A stretch of DNA of 64,000 nucleotides from Mucisphaera sp965279675 (lineage in GTDB: Bacteria; Planctomycetota; Phycisphaerae; Phycisphaerales; Phycisphaeraceae): the NCBI RefSeq assembly GCF_965279675.1, contig NZ_CBDIIJ010000002.1:558001-622000 (forward strand), read 5' to 3'. Positions 8,714-16,253 of the stretch are shown here, piece after piece (the stretch's first letter is position 1; every line of letters starts with the position of its first letter). A model generated the notes under the pieces. The model searched no databases and had not been told where the DNA came from. It worked only from the letters and a program-made list of their open reading frames with translations. The translations under genes and the position numbers were made by a program.

Positions 8714-9649
8714 ATGAAGGTCCCAATTTCTCCATCTCCCCAGCGAAGTAAAGCTGCGTCGTCTTACACCATGCGGTATTTCACGCGTTTTACGGTGATG
8801 GCGCCTGTGCGGGGTGTGCCCTGCCCGTTTTATCTGGGCCAGGGGACCGCAACGAGTTCCCTTTACGATTCGCGACTGGTTCCCCAGGAACCGATGTCCG
8901 AACACGTGGTGTTCAAGCTGGCGCTTTCGGAGGGTGGGGTCGCCTGGGACAACGATGAGAGACGGCCGCTCCGCCCGGGCGAAGGCGTTTTCCGGCTGGT
9001 CGAGGACCAGCGCATCCACGAGGGCTACGACCCCGACCACCGCGGGCCCTATGAGTTCATGGGGTTTATCTTCAGCGGGCAGATCGCCGTCGACATGATC
9101 CTCCAGCTCCGAGAGAAGTACGGCAGCGTCTACAGCCTGCCGAAAGACTCCCCGATGATGCGTCGGCTGCAGGCCCTCGTCGAGGAACCCAGCCACACGA
9201 TCCGGATGACCTCCACCGAGGGCTATCGGCTCTTCAGCGATCTGATGGTCGCGCTGATGGAAGGCGTTGAGGGCGTCGAGACCAATCGCTACTCGATCCG
9301 GCTGGCCGAGCAGGTCGAGCACACGATCCGCGACGACCTGGCTCATCCCTGGACCGTGCTGGAACTGGCCGAGCAATACGGCGTGACCCGCGAGCACCTC
9401 ACCCGAGCGTTTACCCGGGCCTACGGCCAGGCCCCGCACCGCTACGCCCTGGAGTTGCGCATCCAGGAAGCCGCCAGACGGCTGCGGCACACCGATGACC
9501 CCGTCAAACGCATCGCGATGGAGCTTGGCTTCGGCTCCCAGGCCGCGTTCAGCCGTGCCTTCCGTCGTGTCCAGCAGATGACGCCTTCGGATTACAGAGC
9601 GGTCAAGCTGCGTGAATCCTGGCAGACACGCGCAGGAGGGTCCTCATGA
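8714..9649 (+). CDS. AraC-family transcriptional regulator
   Basis: A 311-residue regulator. The N-terminal ~190 residues resemble a cupin-type sugar-sensing domain; the C-terminal ~100 carry the two helix-turn-helix motifs of AraC/XylS proteins, with VLELAEQYGVTREHLTRAF as the first and ending IAMELGFGSQAAFSRAFRR...MTPSDYR, the family signature. The ATG at 8714 has GAAGG a few bases upstream. GTG 8699 and ATG 8771 are alternatives, so the start is uncertain. It overlaps the sulfatase by ATGA and is divergent from the glycosidase operon, which it probably controls in response to a sugar. Confidence 0.85.
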   Translation: MKVPISPSPQRSKAASSYTMRYFTRFTVMAPVRGVPCPFYLGQGTATSSLYDSRLVPQEPMSEHVVFKLALSEGGVAWDNDERRPLRPGEGVFRLVEDQRIHEGYDPDHRGPYEFMGFIFSGQIAVDMILQLREKYGSVYSLPKDSPMMRRLQALVEEPSHTIRMTSTEGYRLFSDLMVALMEGVEGVETNRYSIRLAEQVEHTIRDDLAHPWTVLELAEQYGVTREHLTRAFTRAYGQAPHRYALELRIQEAARRLRHTDDPVKRIAMELGFGSQAAFSRAFRRVQQMTPSDYRAVKLRESWQTRAGGSS

Positions 9650-11052
9650 GTACCGCGGACCGAAAGCCTGTCAACATCCTGATGATCCACAGCGATCAGC
9701 ACCGCTACGACTGCCTGGGGTATCACGGACACCGCCAGCTGCAGACACCCCGGCTCGATCGCCTGGCTGCTGAAGGCGTAGATTTTTCCCACGCCTTCAC
9801 GCCAACACCGATCTGCAGCCCGGCCCGGGCCTCGCTGGTGACGGGGCAATGGCCGAGCCAGCATCGCTGCATCAACATCCCCCCCTTCGAGGGATACACG
9901 CCGCTCCGTGCCGAAGGACCGCTGCTCTGGGAACTGCTGCATCAGGCGGGCTACAAGCAGGCCCACATCGGCAAGTTCCACAAAGAAACCGCGGAAGAGC
10001 CCCCTGCCTATGGCGTCGATATCTACGTGCCCGAAGAAGAGGGCTACGACGCCTGGCGGCAGGAACAGGGCCTGCCCGAGCGTGTGCGCACCAACGGATG
10101 GTTCGGCGAGATCGACCCCGGGATCACGGCAGAGCAGTCGCGCGTGGCCTGGGGAGCTCGGGAAACGATCTCGGCGATGGAACGCTTCGCCGCGTCCGGG
10201 CAGCCCTTTATGGTGCGCTGGGACCCCTCCGAACCCCACCTGCCGAACATGATCGCCCCCGAGCTGGCCGATCTCTACCCGCCCGAGACGATCGAGCCGT
10301 GGCCGAGCTTCCCGGATCCGCTTGAGGACAAGCCCGCGATCCAGGCACAGCAGCGGCGAACCTGGGGCACCGCGGATTGGTCGTGGAAGCAGTGGTCCCC
10401 GGTCGTCAGCCGCTACCTCGCAGAGATCACCCATCTCGATGAACACATCGGCCGGGTTCTGGATCGGCTGGAAGCGCTCGGTCTGGCTGAGAACACCCTC
10501 GTGATCTACTCGACCGACCATGGCGACCTCTGTGGCGCTCACGGCATGATGGATAAGCACTTCATGATGTATGACGATGTGCTGCGTGTGCCGTTAACCC
10601 TGCGCTGGCCCGGTGTCCTGCCCGCGGGTGAGGTCTGCGATGCCTTCGTCACCCATGAGCTCGATCTGGCCGCCACGATCTGCGAGGCCGCCGGCATCGA
10701 ACAGCCCGCCTGGTTCGAGGGCAGGAGCCTGATCGACGTGGTGACCGGCAACGACCCGCAGCCCCGGGATTCGAGCTTCTCGATGTACCACGGCTGTCAA
10801 CTCGGGCTTTTCACCTCGCGATCGGTGAGGGATCGCCGCTGGAAATATGTCTGGAACCTGACCACCGAAGACGAGCTCTATGACCTCGACACCGACCCCG
10901 CGGAACTGGTCAACCGGATCGGTGATCCCGCCTGCAGCGATGAGCGGAACCGGCTCCGCCTCCGGATGATCGGGTGGTGCGAATCGATCGGCGATCTAAT
11001 TCTCAACGAGTTCACCCGGCCGCAGCTGGAGACACCCGGCGTCAAGCCATGA
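9646..11052 (+). CDS. Sulfatase (arylsulfatase family S1)
   Basis: A 468-residue sulfatase. The core signature CSPAR at 57-61 has the cysteine that is converted to formylglycine in active enzymes. Asp17 in HSDQHRYDCLG and the STDHGDLCGAHG segment near residue 290 match the calcium-binding aspartates and histidine. The C-terminal WKYVWN...ELYDLDTDP pattern is typical. Unlike most planctomycete sulfatases, no signal peptide is visible, so it may desulfate imported oligosaccharides in the cytoplasm. The start codon overlaps the AraC stop (ATGA), so regulator and sulfatase are co-expressed. Substrate unknown; GH2 and GH43 across the divergent region suggest a sulfated galactan. Confidence 0.92.
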   Translation: MSTADRKPVNILMIHSDQHRYDCLGYHGHRQLQTPRLDRLAAEGVDFSHAFTPTPICSPARASLVTGQWPSQHRCINIPPFEGYTPLRAEGPLLWELLHQAGYKQAHIGKFHKETAEEPPAYGVDIYVPEEEGYDAWRQEQGLPERVRTNGWFGEIDPGITAEQSRVAWGARETISAMERFAASGQPFMVRWDPSEPHLPNMIAPELADLYPPETIEPWPSFPDPLEDKPAIQAQQRRTWGTADWSWKQWSPVVSRYLAEITHLDEHIGRVLDRLEALGLAENTLVIYSTDHGDLCGAHGMMDKHFMMYDDVLRVPLTLRWPGVLPAGEVCDAFVTHELDLAATICEAAGIEQPAWFEGRSLIDVVTGNDPQPRDSSFSMYHGCQLGLFTSRSVRDRRWKYVWNLTTEDELYDLDTDPAELVNRIGDPACSDERNRLRLRMIGWCESIGDLILNEFTRPQLETPGVKP

Positions 11053-11199
11053 CGCGAGGCGTTTGCAGGCATCCGGCCGGAGCCGGATCACAGGGTGTCT
11101 CTCAAAACCATCGACATGACCGATCGCTCACGCCGTTTGCGTGCTTCCTCGGCCGATTTGCCTGTCAGGCAGTAGGTCGGCTTACAGCGAGTTGGTTCC

Positions 11200-12495
11200 C
11201 TAGCTGTCGATATCCGCTTCAGCTCGGTCGTAACGACCCAGCAGACTGTTGAAGATTGAGAGTGTCCGTCGCGCAATACCGGTCCACCCGAACTGACGCC
11301 TGGCAAAACGCGCCCCCTCGATCGAGAGGCGCTCGCCTAGCTGCGGGTAGAGCATCGGCGCGGCGAGTGCCGAGGCGTACATGTAAGGCTGCTTGGGATC
11401 GGCGTAAAGGGCGTGCGTCCCGTAGTTGATGACCTCGTGCAAACCACCGTGCACAGTGACAACGGTTGGCGTTCCGCAGGCCATCGCTTCGATTGCGGTC
11501 ATCCCGAACGGCTCGTAACGCGAGCACATCGCAAAGACAGAAGCCGCCCGGTAATGATCGGCGAGCTCTTCATCGGCGACATAACCGCGCCATTTGATAT
11601 GACGCGCGACGCCTTCTTCCTTCGCGATCTCTTTGAGCTGCGCAACCTTCTTCTTGTCGCGTTCGGAGTTGGCTCCCGCTGCGATCACCACCCGGGCTTT
11701 GGGAAGCGCCTGCCGCAGATATGGCAGTGAGCGGATCAGGAGGTCGTAACCTTTGTTGGTTGCAACACGGCCCACGGCGTAGACATCGTGTTGGTTGAAG
11801 CCCAGCTTCTTCCGGATCGCATCCCGACGAGCTGGCTGCACCGGCATGAACCGACCTTCGTCGATGCCAGGCGGGATCATGGTCATGTGACTACTCGGAA
11901 CGCCGTAGTCCTCGGCAAGGATGTCTACCTGCTGATCCGTCGTCGCGATGACGTGATCGCAGTTCCGGTAGACCAGAAACTCCTTGTCGACTCGCTCGTC
12001 GAACCGGTAGCCGGCATCGACCTTCTGCCCGGCATCTTTCATGCCCTTGCGCTTCCAGGTGCCGAGCGAGTGGGGCGTATGAACGTGGGCGATCTCGAGT
12101 TCTTCAGCGATGCGCTGGCCGGACCACCCCGCGTCCCAGTAGTGACTATTGACGACGTCGTACTGGAGTTTGTGCTCACGGACGTAGGCGAGCGTGTTCG
12201 TCACAAAGTCGGCGATGTGGTCGTGCATGTCCTCCTTGCGGATGAACTTCGGCCCACCAAACGGGATCCGGACCACGCGCAGGCCGTCGCTGATCTTGTC
12301 GACAGCGGGCTGTCGCTCAAAACGACGGGTGACGAGATCAACCTTGTACCCGAGACGACGAAAACGCTTGGCCAGTTCGAGCACAAAGACGACCTGCCCG
12401 CCCGTATCCGGCTTCCCGAGTTGAGGCTGCCCAGCGACGTAGCCGTGGACGGAGATCATGAGGATGGAGCCGGCATATTTCTGTTGTTTAACCAT
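11200..12495 (-). CDS. mfpsA: Mannosylfructose-phosphate synthase-like GT4 glycosyltransferase
   Basis: A 431-residue retaining glycosyltransferase of family GT4. It carries the donor loop KPDTGGQVVFVLELA near the N-terminus, VNSHYWDAGWSGQR, HTPHSLGTWK, and the C-terminal EX7E segment in RYEPFGMTAIEAMACGTPTV. These match the Agrobacterium enzyme that joins GDP-mannose to fructose 6-phosphate better than classical sucrose-phosphate synthase, from memory of that protein. It is third in an operon with a fructokinase and a sugar phosphatase, the same gene set as in Agrobacterium. Product: mannosylfructose 6-phosphate, precursor of a compatible solute. Sucrose-phosphate synthase is the alternative. 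The ATG at 12495 lies 11 bases after the phosphatase stop. Confidence 0.75.
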   Translation of the reverse strand: MVKQQKYAGSILMISVHGYVAGQPQLGKPDTGGQVVFVLELAKRFRRLGYKVDLVTRRFERQPAVDKISDGLRVVRIPFGGPKFIRKEDMHDHIADFVTNTLAYVREHKLQYDVVNSHYWDAGWSGQRIAEELEIAHVHTPHSLGTWKRKGMKDAGQKVDAGYRFDERVDKEFLVYRNCDHVIATTDQQVDILAEDYGVPSSHMTMIPPGIDEGRFMPVQPARRDAIRKKLGFNQHDVYAVGRVATNKGYDLLIRSLPYLRQALPKARVVIAAGANSERDKKKVAQLKEIAKEEGVARHIKWRGYVADEELADHYRAASVFAMCSRYEPFGMTAIEAMACGTPTVVTVHGGLHEVINYGTHALYADPKQPYMYASALAAPMLYPQLGERLSIEGARFARRQFGWTGIARRTLSIFNSLLGRYDRAEADIDS

Positions 12496-12506
12496 GATTG
12501 ACTTCT

Positions 12507-13241
12507 TCAGGAGTTTTGCAGGCCTACAGCACCATAGGCGATGAGGCCCTCGAGGATGCCTGCTGCGTAGTGTGACACGGCCTCATGAAAGTTTTTTTCG
12601 GCTAGCGCCTCGCGCAATTCGGCACGGGCATTACCGACGATAACACCCCGGCTGGCGACCGCGAACAGCCCCACGTCATTCGCCGAATCCCCGGCAACCA
12701 CAAGCCGATCCGTCGGAATCCGGAATCGATCGCACAGGTACAGCGTGGCGGGGCCCTTGCCCGAATCAGGCGGGAGAATATCCAGGTCCGAGGTGCCCGA
12801 GATCACCACATCGCAAGCCGACAAATCGGCAAGTTGCCGCCGGACGAGTCCACGATCACTCTCTGGCGGAATCGCAAAGCTGGCTTTATGAGGGGTCTGC
12901 ATCACCGGCTCGTGAGCCCGCCAGCCCTGCTCACCCGCGAAGCGATCGAATGGCTCGCGGGACCACTGGCCAAACCGCTGCGACCAACCGGGATCCTCTT
13001 CACCATCGATCCGCACCTGCGTGCCCATCGCAGTGATGGTCGCTTGGGGTTGCCAACCTTCGAGTTGTGAAGCCAGCGTCTCACGCACACTCGCCCACGG
13101 CCGGCTGGAGTTCAGAACGATGGCCACGCCGTGCGCCGCACATTGGTCAATCAGTTGCCGGGTGGCTTCGTCGTCCCCGAGGAAGGTGTCATCGATATCA
13201 CTGACCAGCAGCCAGTCCGGTGGGTGGTTGGAAATAGGCAT
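12507..13241 (-). CDS. mfppB: HAD-family mannosylfructose-/sucrose-phosphate phosphatase
   Basis: A 244-residue member of the sucrose-phosphate-phosphatase branch of the HAD superfamily. Motif I is DIDDT with the nucleophile Asp15 and acid/base Asp17. Motif IV is GDSANDVGLF, and a lysine in GKGPATLYLC precedes it. Known relatives hydrolyse sucrose 6-phosphate or mannosylfructose 6-phosphate. The ATG at 13241 lies four bases after the fructokinase stop and is preferred over the 28-codon-longer frame, which would overlap fructokinase. It sits between kinase and synthase, so it should complete synthesis of the free disaccharide. Confidence 0.8.
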   Translation of the reverse strand: MPISNHPPDWLLVSDIDDTFLGDDEATRQLIDQCAAHGVAIVLNSSRPWASVRETLASQLEGWQPQATITAMGTQVRIDGEEDPGWSQRFGQWSREPFDRFAGEQGWRAHEPVMQTPHKASFAIPPESDRGLVRRQLADLSACDVVISGTSDLDILPPDSGKGPATLYLCDRFRIPTDRLVVAGDSANDVGLFAVASRGVIVGNARAELREALAEKNFHEAVSHYAAGILEGLIAYGAVGLQNS

Positions 13242-13245
13242 GGTG

Positions 13246-14166
13246 TTAGGCAGCTGGTAAGTCCAGAAGATCATCCGCGAGAACCGGCGTGGCCCCGCTA
13301 CGGGTGGCGACGTAGGCCCCAAGCCGATTCATCTGGTTCACGATGGCTTCGGGCTCCTGTCCGAGGACCAGCCCAACGATCAGGGCCGCATTGGTCGCGT
13401 CGCCCGCGCCAACCGTGTCGCTGTCGGCCTCGGGCTCGAACGACACAGGTCTTCCGGTGTAGCTCCGATCTGCCGTGTACAGCACGCAGCCATCAGCACC
13501 ACGGGTCAGCGACAACATCTCCAGCGAGAAACGCTCAAGAAGATGCCGGGCGCGATCCTCATCGGTCTGGTGGGGTTGCGAGGCAAAAAGCCCGTCAAGC
13601 TCTTCGAGTTCCTCCCGATTCACCTTGGCATGCGTCGCGATCCGAAGACTCTGCTCCAGCAACTCGGGCGTGTAAAAATCCTGCCGCAGGTTCACATCGA
13701 AGAGCCGGTGACCGGTGCTGGCTTTCAGGATCGCCTGGATGGTGCCCCGGCTGACCGATGACCGCTGAGCCAGCGAGCCGAAGAGGATCACGTCTGCCCG
13801 GCTGGCAGCGTCGAGAGCCAGCGGGGTGGGTTCGATAAAGTCCCACGCCGCATCGGGCTCGATGGTGAACTTCGCATCACCCTGCTGGTCGAGACGCACC
13901 GTCGCCTGGCCGGTTGGGCGGGTCGGATCGGTTTGCAGGAGGTCGAGCCGGAGGTTTCGGGCCAGCAGTTCCTCGGCCAGCCGGTGCCCAAGGTCGTCAT
14001 CGCCGATACGGCTTAGCATGTGCACGCGGTAGTCGGCTGGCAGCATCTGACGCACATGCACAGCGGTATTGACGGGGGCACCGCCCAACACGGCCTGATG
14101 CTCGAAAACATCGAAGAGCGCCTCGCCAACCGTCAGAACAACGCATGGATCTGGGTTATGGTCCAT
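13246..14166 (-). CDS. frk: Fructokinase (PfkB family)
   Basis: A 306-residue ribokinase-fold sugar kinase. It begins VLTVGEALFDVF and has the PfkB second signature DTVGAGDATNA with catalytic Asp256. VLGGAPVNTAVHVRQM is the N-terminal glycine-rich signature. It should make fructose 6-phosphate, the acceptor used by the downstream synthase. It is the first gene of the three-gene minus-strand operon. The ATG at 14166 has TAAGTT exactly six bases upstream and no Shine-Dalgarno sequence, so a leaderless start is predicted. The divergent GH32-like gene begins 41 bases away. Confidence 0.85.
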   Translation of the reverse strand: MDHNPDPCVVLTVGEALFDVFEHQAVLGGAPVNTAVHVRQMLPADYRVHMLSRIGDDDLGHRLAEELLARNLRLDLLQTDPTRPTGQATVRLDQQGDAKFTIEPDAAWDFIEPTPLALDAASRADVILFGSLAQRSSVSRGTIQAILKASTGHRLFDVNLRQDFYTPELLEQSLRIATHAKVNREELEELDGLFASQPHQTDEDRARHLLERFSLEMLSLTRGADGCVLYTADRSYTGRPVSFEPEADSDTVGAGDATNAALIVGLVLGQEPEAIVNQMNRLGAYVATRSGATPVLADDLLDLPAA

Positions 14167-14172
14167 GCATTG

Positions 14173-14178
14173 AACTTA
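14173..14178 (-). promoter_or_regulatory. Candidate -10 box, leaderless frk operon promoter
   Basis: The minus strand reads TAAGTT, six bases, then the frk ATG. On the plus strand TATGGT (14157-14162) could serve the divergent GH32-like gene, so the two promoters would overlap and might interfere. Confidence 0.45.
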
Positions 14179-14207
14179 ACACCAAGGACCTGGAACACAA
14201 GCAGACC

Positions 14208-15701
14208 ATGTACAGCAGCAACGGCTTTATCCGCTCGGACATCGGTGACGTCGACGTCGTTTACCACGATGGGGTTTTCCACCTGTTCCACCTGGTGCTG
14301 CCCAACCACGACGTCATCGCCCACGCCATCAGCAGCGACGGCATGCAGTGGCGGCGGGTTCCCAATGCTATGTTCGTCGGCGACCCGGGCTGCTGGGACG
14401 ACGACATGCTCTGGACCATGCACGTCACAAAAGACCCGGCCTCGGAAGAAGGCTGGCGGATGCTCTACACGGGCCTCCAGCGCAAAGAAGCCGGCCGCGT
14501 CCAGCGCATCGGCGCTGCCAAGTCGGACGACCTGATGAACTGGCAGCGCGTCGATTGCGAAACCCACGAGCCCCGACCCGGCAAGAACGAATACCCGCTG
14601 GCCGCACCCGGCAAATGGTACGAGTCGAGCCCGGACGAGGGCCGACAATGGGTCAGCTTCCGCGACCCGTTCCTGTTCGAACACGAAGGCCAGCGACGAC
14701 TGCTCTTCTCCGCCCGCACCAACCAGGGACCGCTCATCCGACGAGGCTGCGTCGGACAGGCTCGCGAAGTCGCTCCCGATGTCTTCGAGTTCGGCCCGCC
14801 CCTCTACCAGCCCGGCCTCTATGACGACGTCGAAGTCCCGGGGCTCTACAAAGTCGGAGACCGATTCTTCCTGCTCGGCTCGATCCGCGAAGACGTGAAA
14901 GTCCACTACTGGTACGCCGACACGCCAAACGGTCCCTTCGAGAACTATGCCGACAACGTGCTGCTGCCCAAGGGCAACTACGCAGCCCGCTGCTGCCACG
15001 ACGGCCGCGGCTGGCTGATCTTCAATTTCTTCTCGATCGGCAGTCCCGACGACGGCCGGAAGAACTTCCTACCACCCCCCAAACGTCTGGACGTCAACCC
15101 ACAGGGACGCCTGTGTCTGCGCTCCTACGAACACTTCGACAACCTCGAAGTCAAACCCGCCGAGCCCACCGATCCGGGGCAGTACCGCCGGCTGTTCGGC
15201 AATACCTATGGCCGCGTCGAGCTGATCGAAGGTGGCGTCCAGCTGTCCTGCCAAAGCGGCTACGAAGCCTTCGTCGTCAAATCAACCCACCGCGACTTCC
15301 GCCTGCGCTGCCGCATCCAGCTCGACGGCGCCGGCAAGTGCGGTCTGGTCCTCCGTATCGACGAGGAAGCCAACGGCTACTTCCTCAGTCTCGATCTGTT
15401 CAAAGGCGTCGCCCAGATCCGCGCTTGGGGAGCCAGCGCGCTCGCGCAGGGTGAATCGGCCTTCGAGTATCGCCAGCTCCAGGCCGGCTACTTCGTCCCC
15501 AGCCCAGGCGAGCCCGCCGAACTGGAGGTCATCGCCTACGGCCAATACCTCGAGTGCTCACTCAATGGCTACGTCCTCCTGACACTCGTCGACGAACGCT
15601 ACGCCGAAGGCGCTGTGGGTTTCTACGCAGAAAGCGCCTCGCTCCGCGTCCAGGAGATGCGCATCGCGGAACTCCACGAGCCAGAATCCGAACTGTTCTA
15701 A
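14208..15701 (+). CDS. Glycoside hydrolase family 32-like (clan J) enzyme
   Basis: A 497-residue protein. Residues 1-310 look like a GH32 five-bladed propeller: an N-terminal GDVDVVYHDGVFHLFHL segment in place of the usual NDPNG nucleophile motif, FRDPFLF as the RDP motif, and EVPGLYKVGD as the acid/base region. Residues about 330-495 form a C-terminal beta-sandwich. No signal peptide. Known members cleave beta-fructofuranosides. Divergent from the mannosylfructose operon, it may split that disaccharide or sucrose. The ATG at 14208 is preferred because the 14145 start would lie inside frk; the start is not certain. Confidence 0.7.
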   Translation: MYSSNGFIRSDIGDVDVVYHDGVFHLFHLVLPNHDVIAHAISSDGMQWRRVPNAMFVGDPGCWDDDMLWTMHVTKDPASEEGWRMLYTGLQRKEAGRVQRIGAAKSDDLMNWQRVDCETHEPRPGKNEYPLAAPGKWYESSPDEGRQWVSFRDPFLFEHEGQRRLLFSARTNQGPLIRRGCVGQAREVAPDVFEFGPPLYQPGLYDDVEVPGLYKVGDRFFLLGSIREDVKVHYWYADTPNGPFENYADNVLLPKGNYAARCCHDGRGWLIFNFFSIGSPDDGRKNFLPPPKRLDVNPQGRLCLRSYEHFDNLEVKPAEPTDPGQYRRLFGNTYGRVELIEGGVQLSCQSGYEAFVVKSTHRDFRLRCRIQLDGAGKCGLVLRIDEEANGYFLSLDLFKGVAQIRAWGASALAQGESAFEYRQLQAGYFVPSPGEPAELEVIAYGQYLECSLNGYVLLTLVDERYAEGAVGFYAESASLRVQEMRIAELHEPESELF

Positions 15702-15749
15702 GGCCGCCTGAGCCTCCACAGCCAGGGCTGCGAGGCTTGGGGATACCGC

Positions 15750-15755
15750 TAAAAT
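15750..15755 (+). promoter_or_regulatory. Candidate -10 box, leaderless lipoprotein promoter
   Basis: TAAAAT ends six bases before the ATG at 15762; the intervening AGAGCT is not a convincing ribosome site at this distance. It follows the same TANNNT rule as other starts in the window. Confidence 0.45.
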
Positions 15756-15761
15756 AGAGCT

Positions 15762-16253
15762 ATGCGGAAGACACAAAGAAGTATCGCTATGGCGATGTTG
15801 GTCACGTTCTCGGTGGTTTCCAGCGGCTGTATCGCAGCCGGAGCCCTGACAGCGGCGTCCATCGCCTCCATCGCTGGCGCCTCTCTGACAGCCGCCGACA
15901 AGGGCTTTGCCTACTGGCGCGGAAGCAAACTCCACTACATCGACGAATCCGACATCACCACGATGCGCTGGGCCGTCGAGAACACCTTCGAGCGACTCGA
16001 CCTCGGCGTCAAAAAGACCAAACACCGCCCCGAGGAAGAAACCTACTACTGGGTGGTCGTCGACCAGGAAGGCGATGAGATCGCCGAGATCACGCTGACG
16101 CCCATCACCTCGCGGATGATACGCGTCACCTTGGATGTCGGCTTCTTTGGCGACAAACCCTCAGCACGGCTCGTGGCCGATCGGATTCACCTCAACAAAC
16201 AGCAGGCGTCGACGGATATGCCCGGCGGCGTCGTTTCAGGAGGCAACGGATGA
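15762..16253 (+). CDS. DUF3568-like lipoprotein
   Basis: A 163-residue predicted lipoprotein. A basic, hydrophobic leader ends in a lipobox VSSGC with the lipidated cysteine at 23. An alanine-rich segment follows, then a small alpha/beta domain (HYIDESDITTMRWAVENTF ... ARLVADRIHLN) that resembles the DUF3568 family, whose function is unknown. It overlaps the substrate-binding lipoprotein by ATGA, so both are translated from one message. Family assignment is by overall pattern and moderately sure; export as a lipoprotein is well supported. Confidence 0.7.
   Translation: MRKTQRSIAMAMLVTFSVVSSGCIAAGALTAASIASIAGASLTAADKGFAYWRGSKLHYIDESDITTMRWAVENTFERLDLGVKKTKHRPEEETYYWVVVDQEGDEIAEITLTPITSRMIRVTLDVGFFGDKPSARLVADRIHLNKQQASTDMPGGVVSGGNG

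Noticed and set aside
14145..14207. Earlier ATG for the GH32-like gene
   Set aside because: It would overlap the frk coding start on the other strand, and the extra residues show no family similarity.
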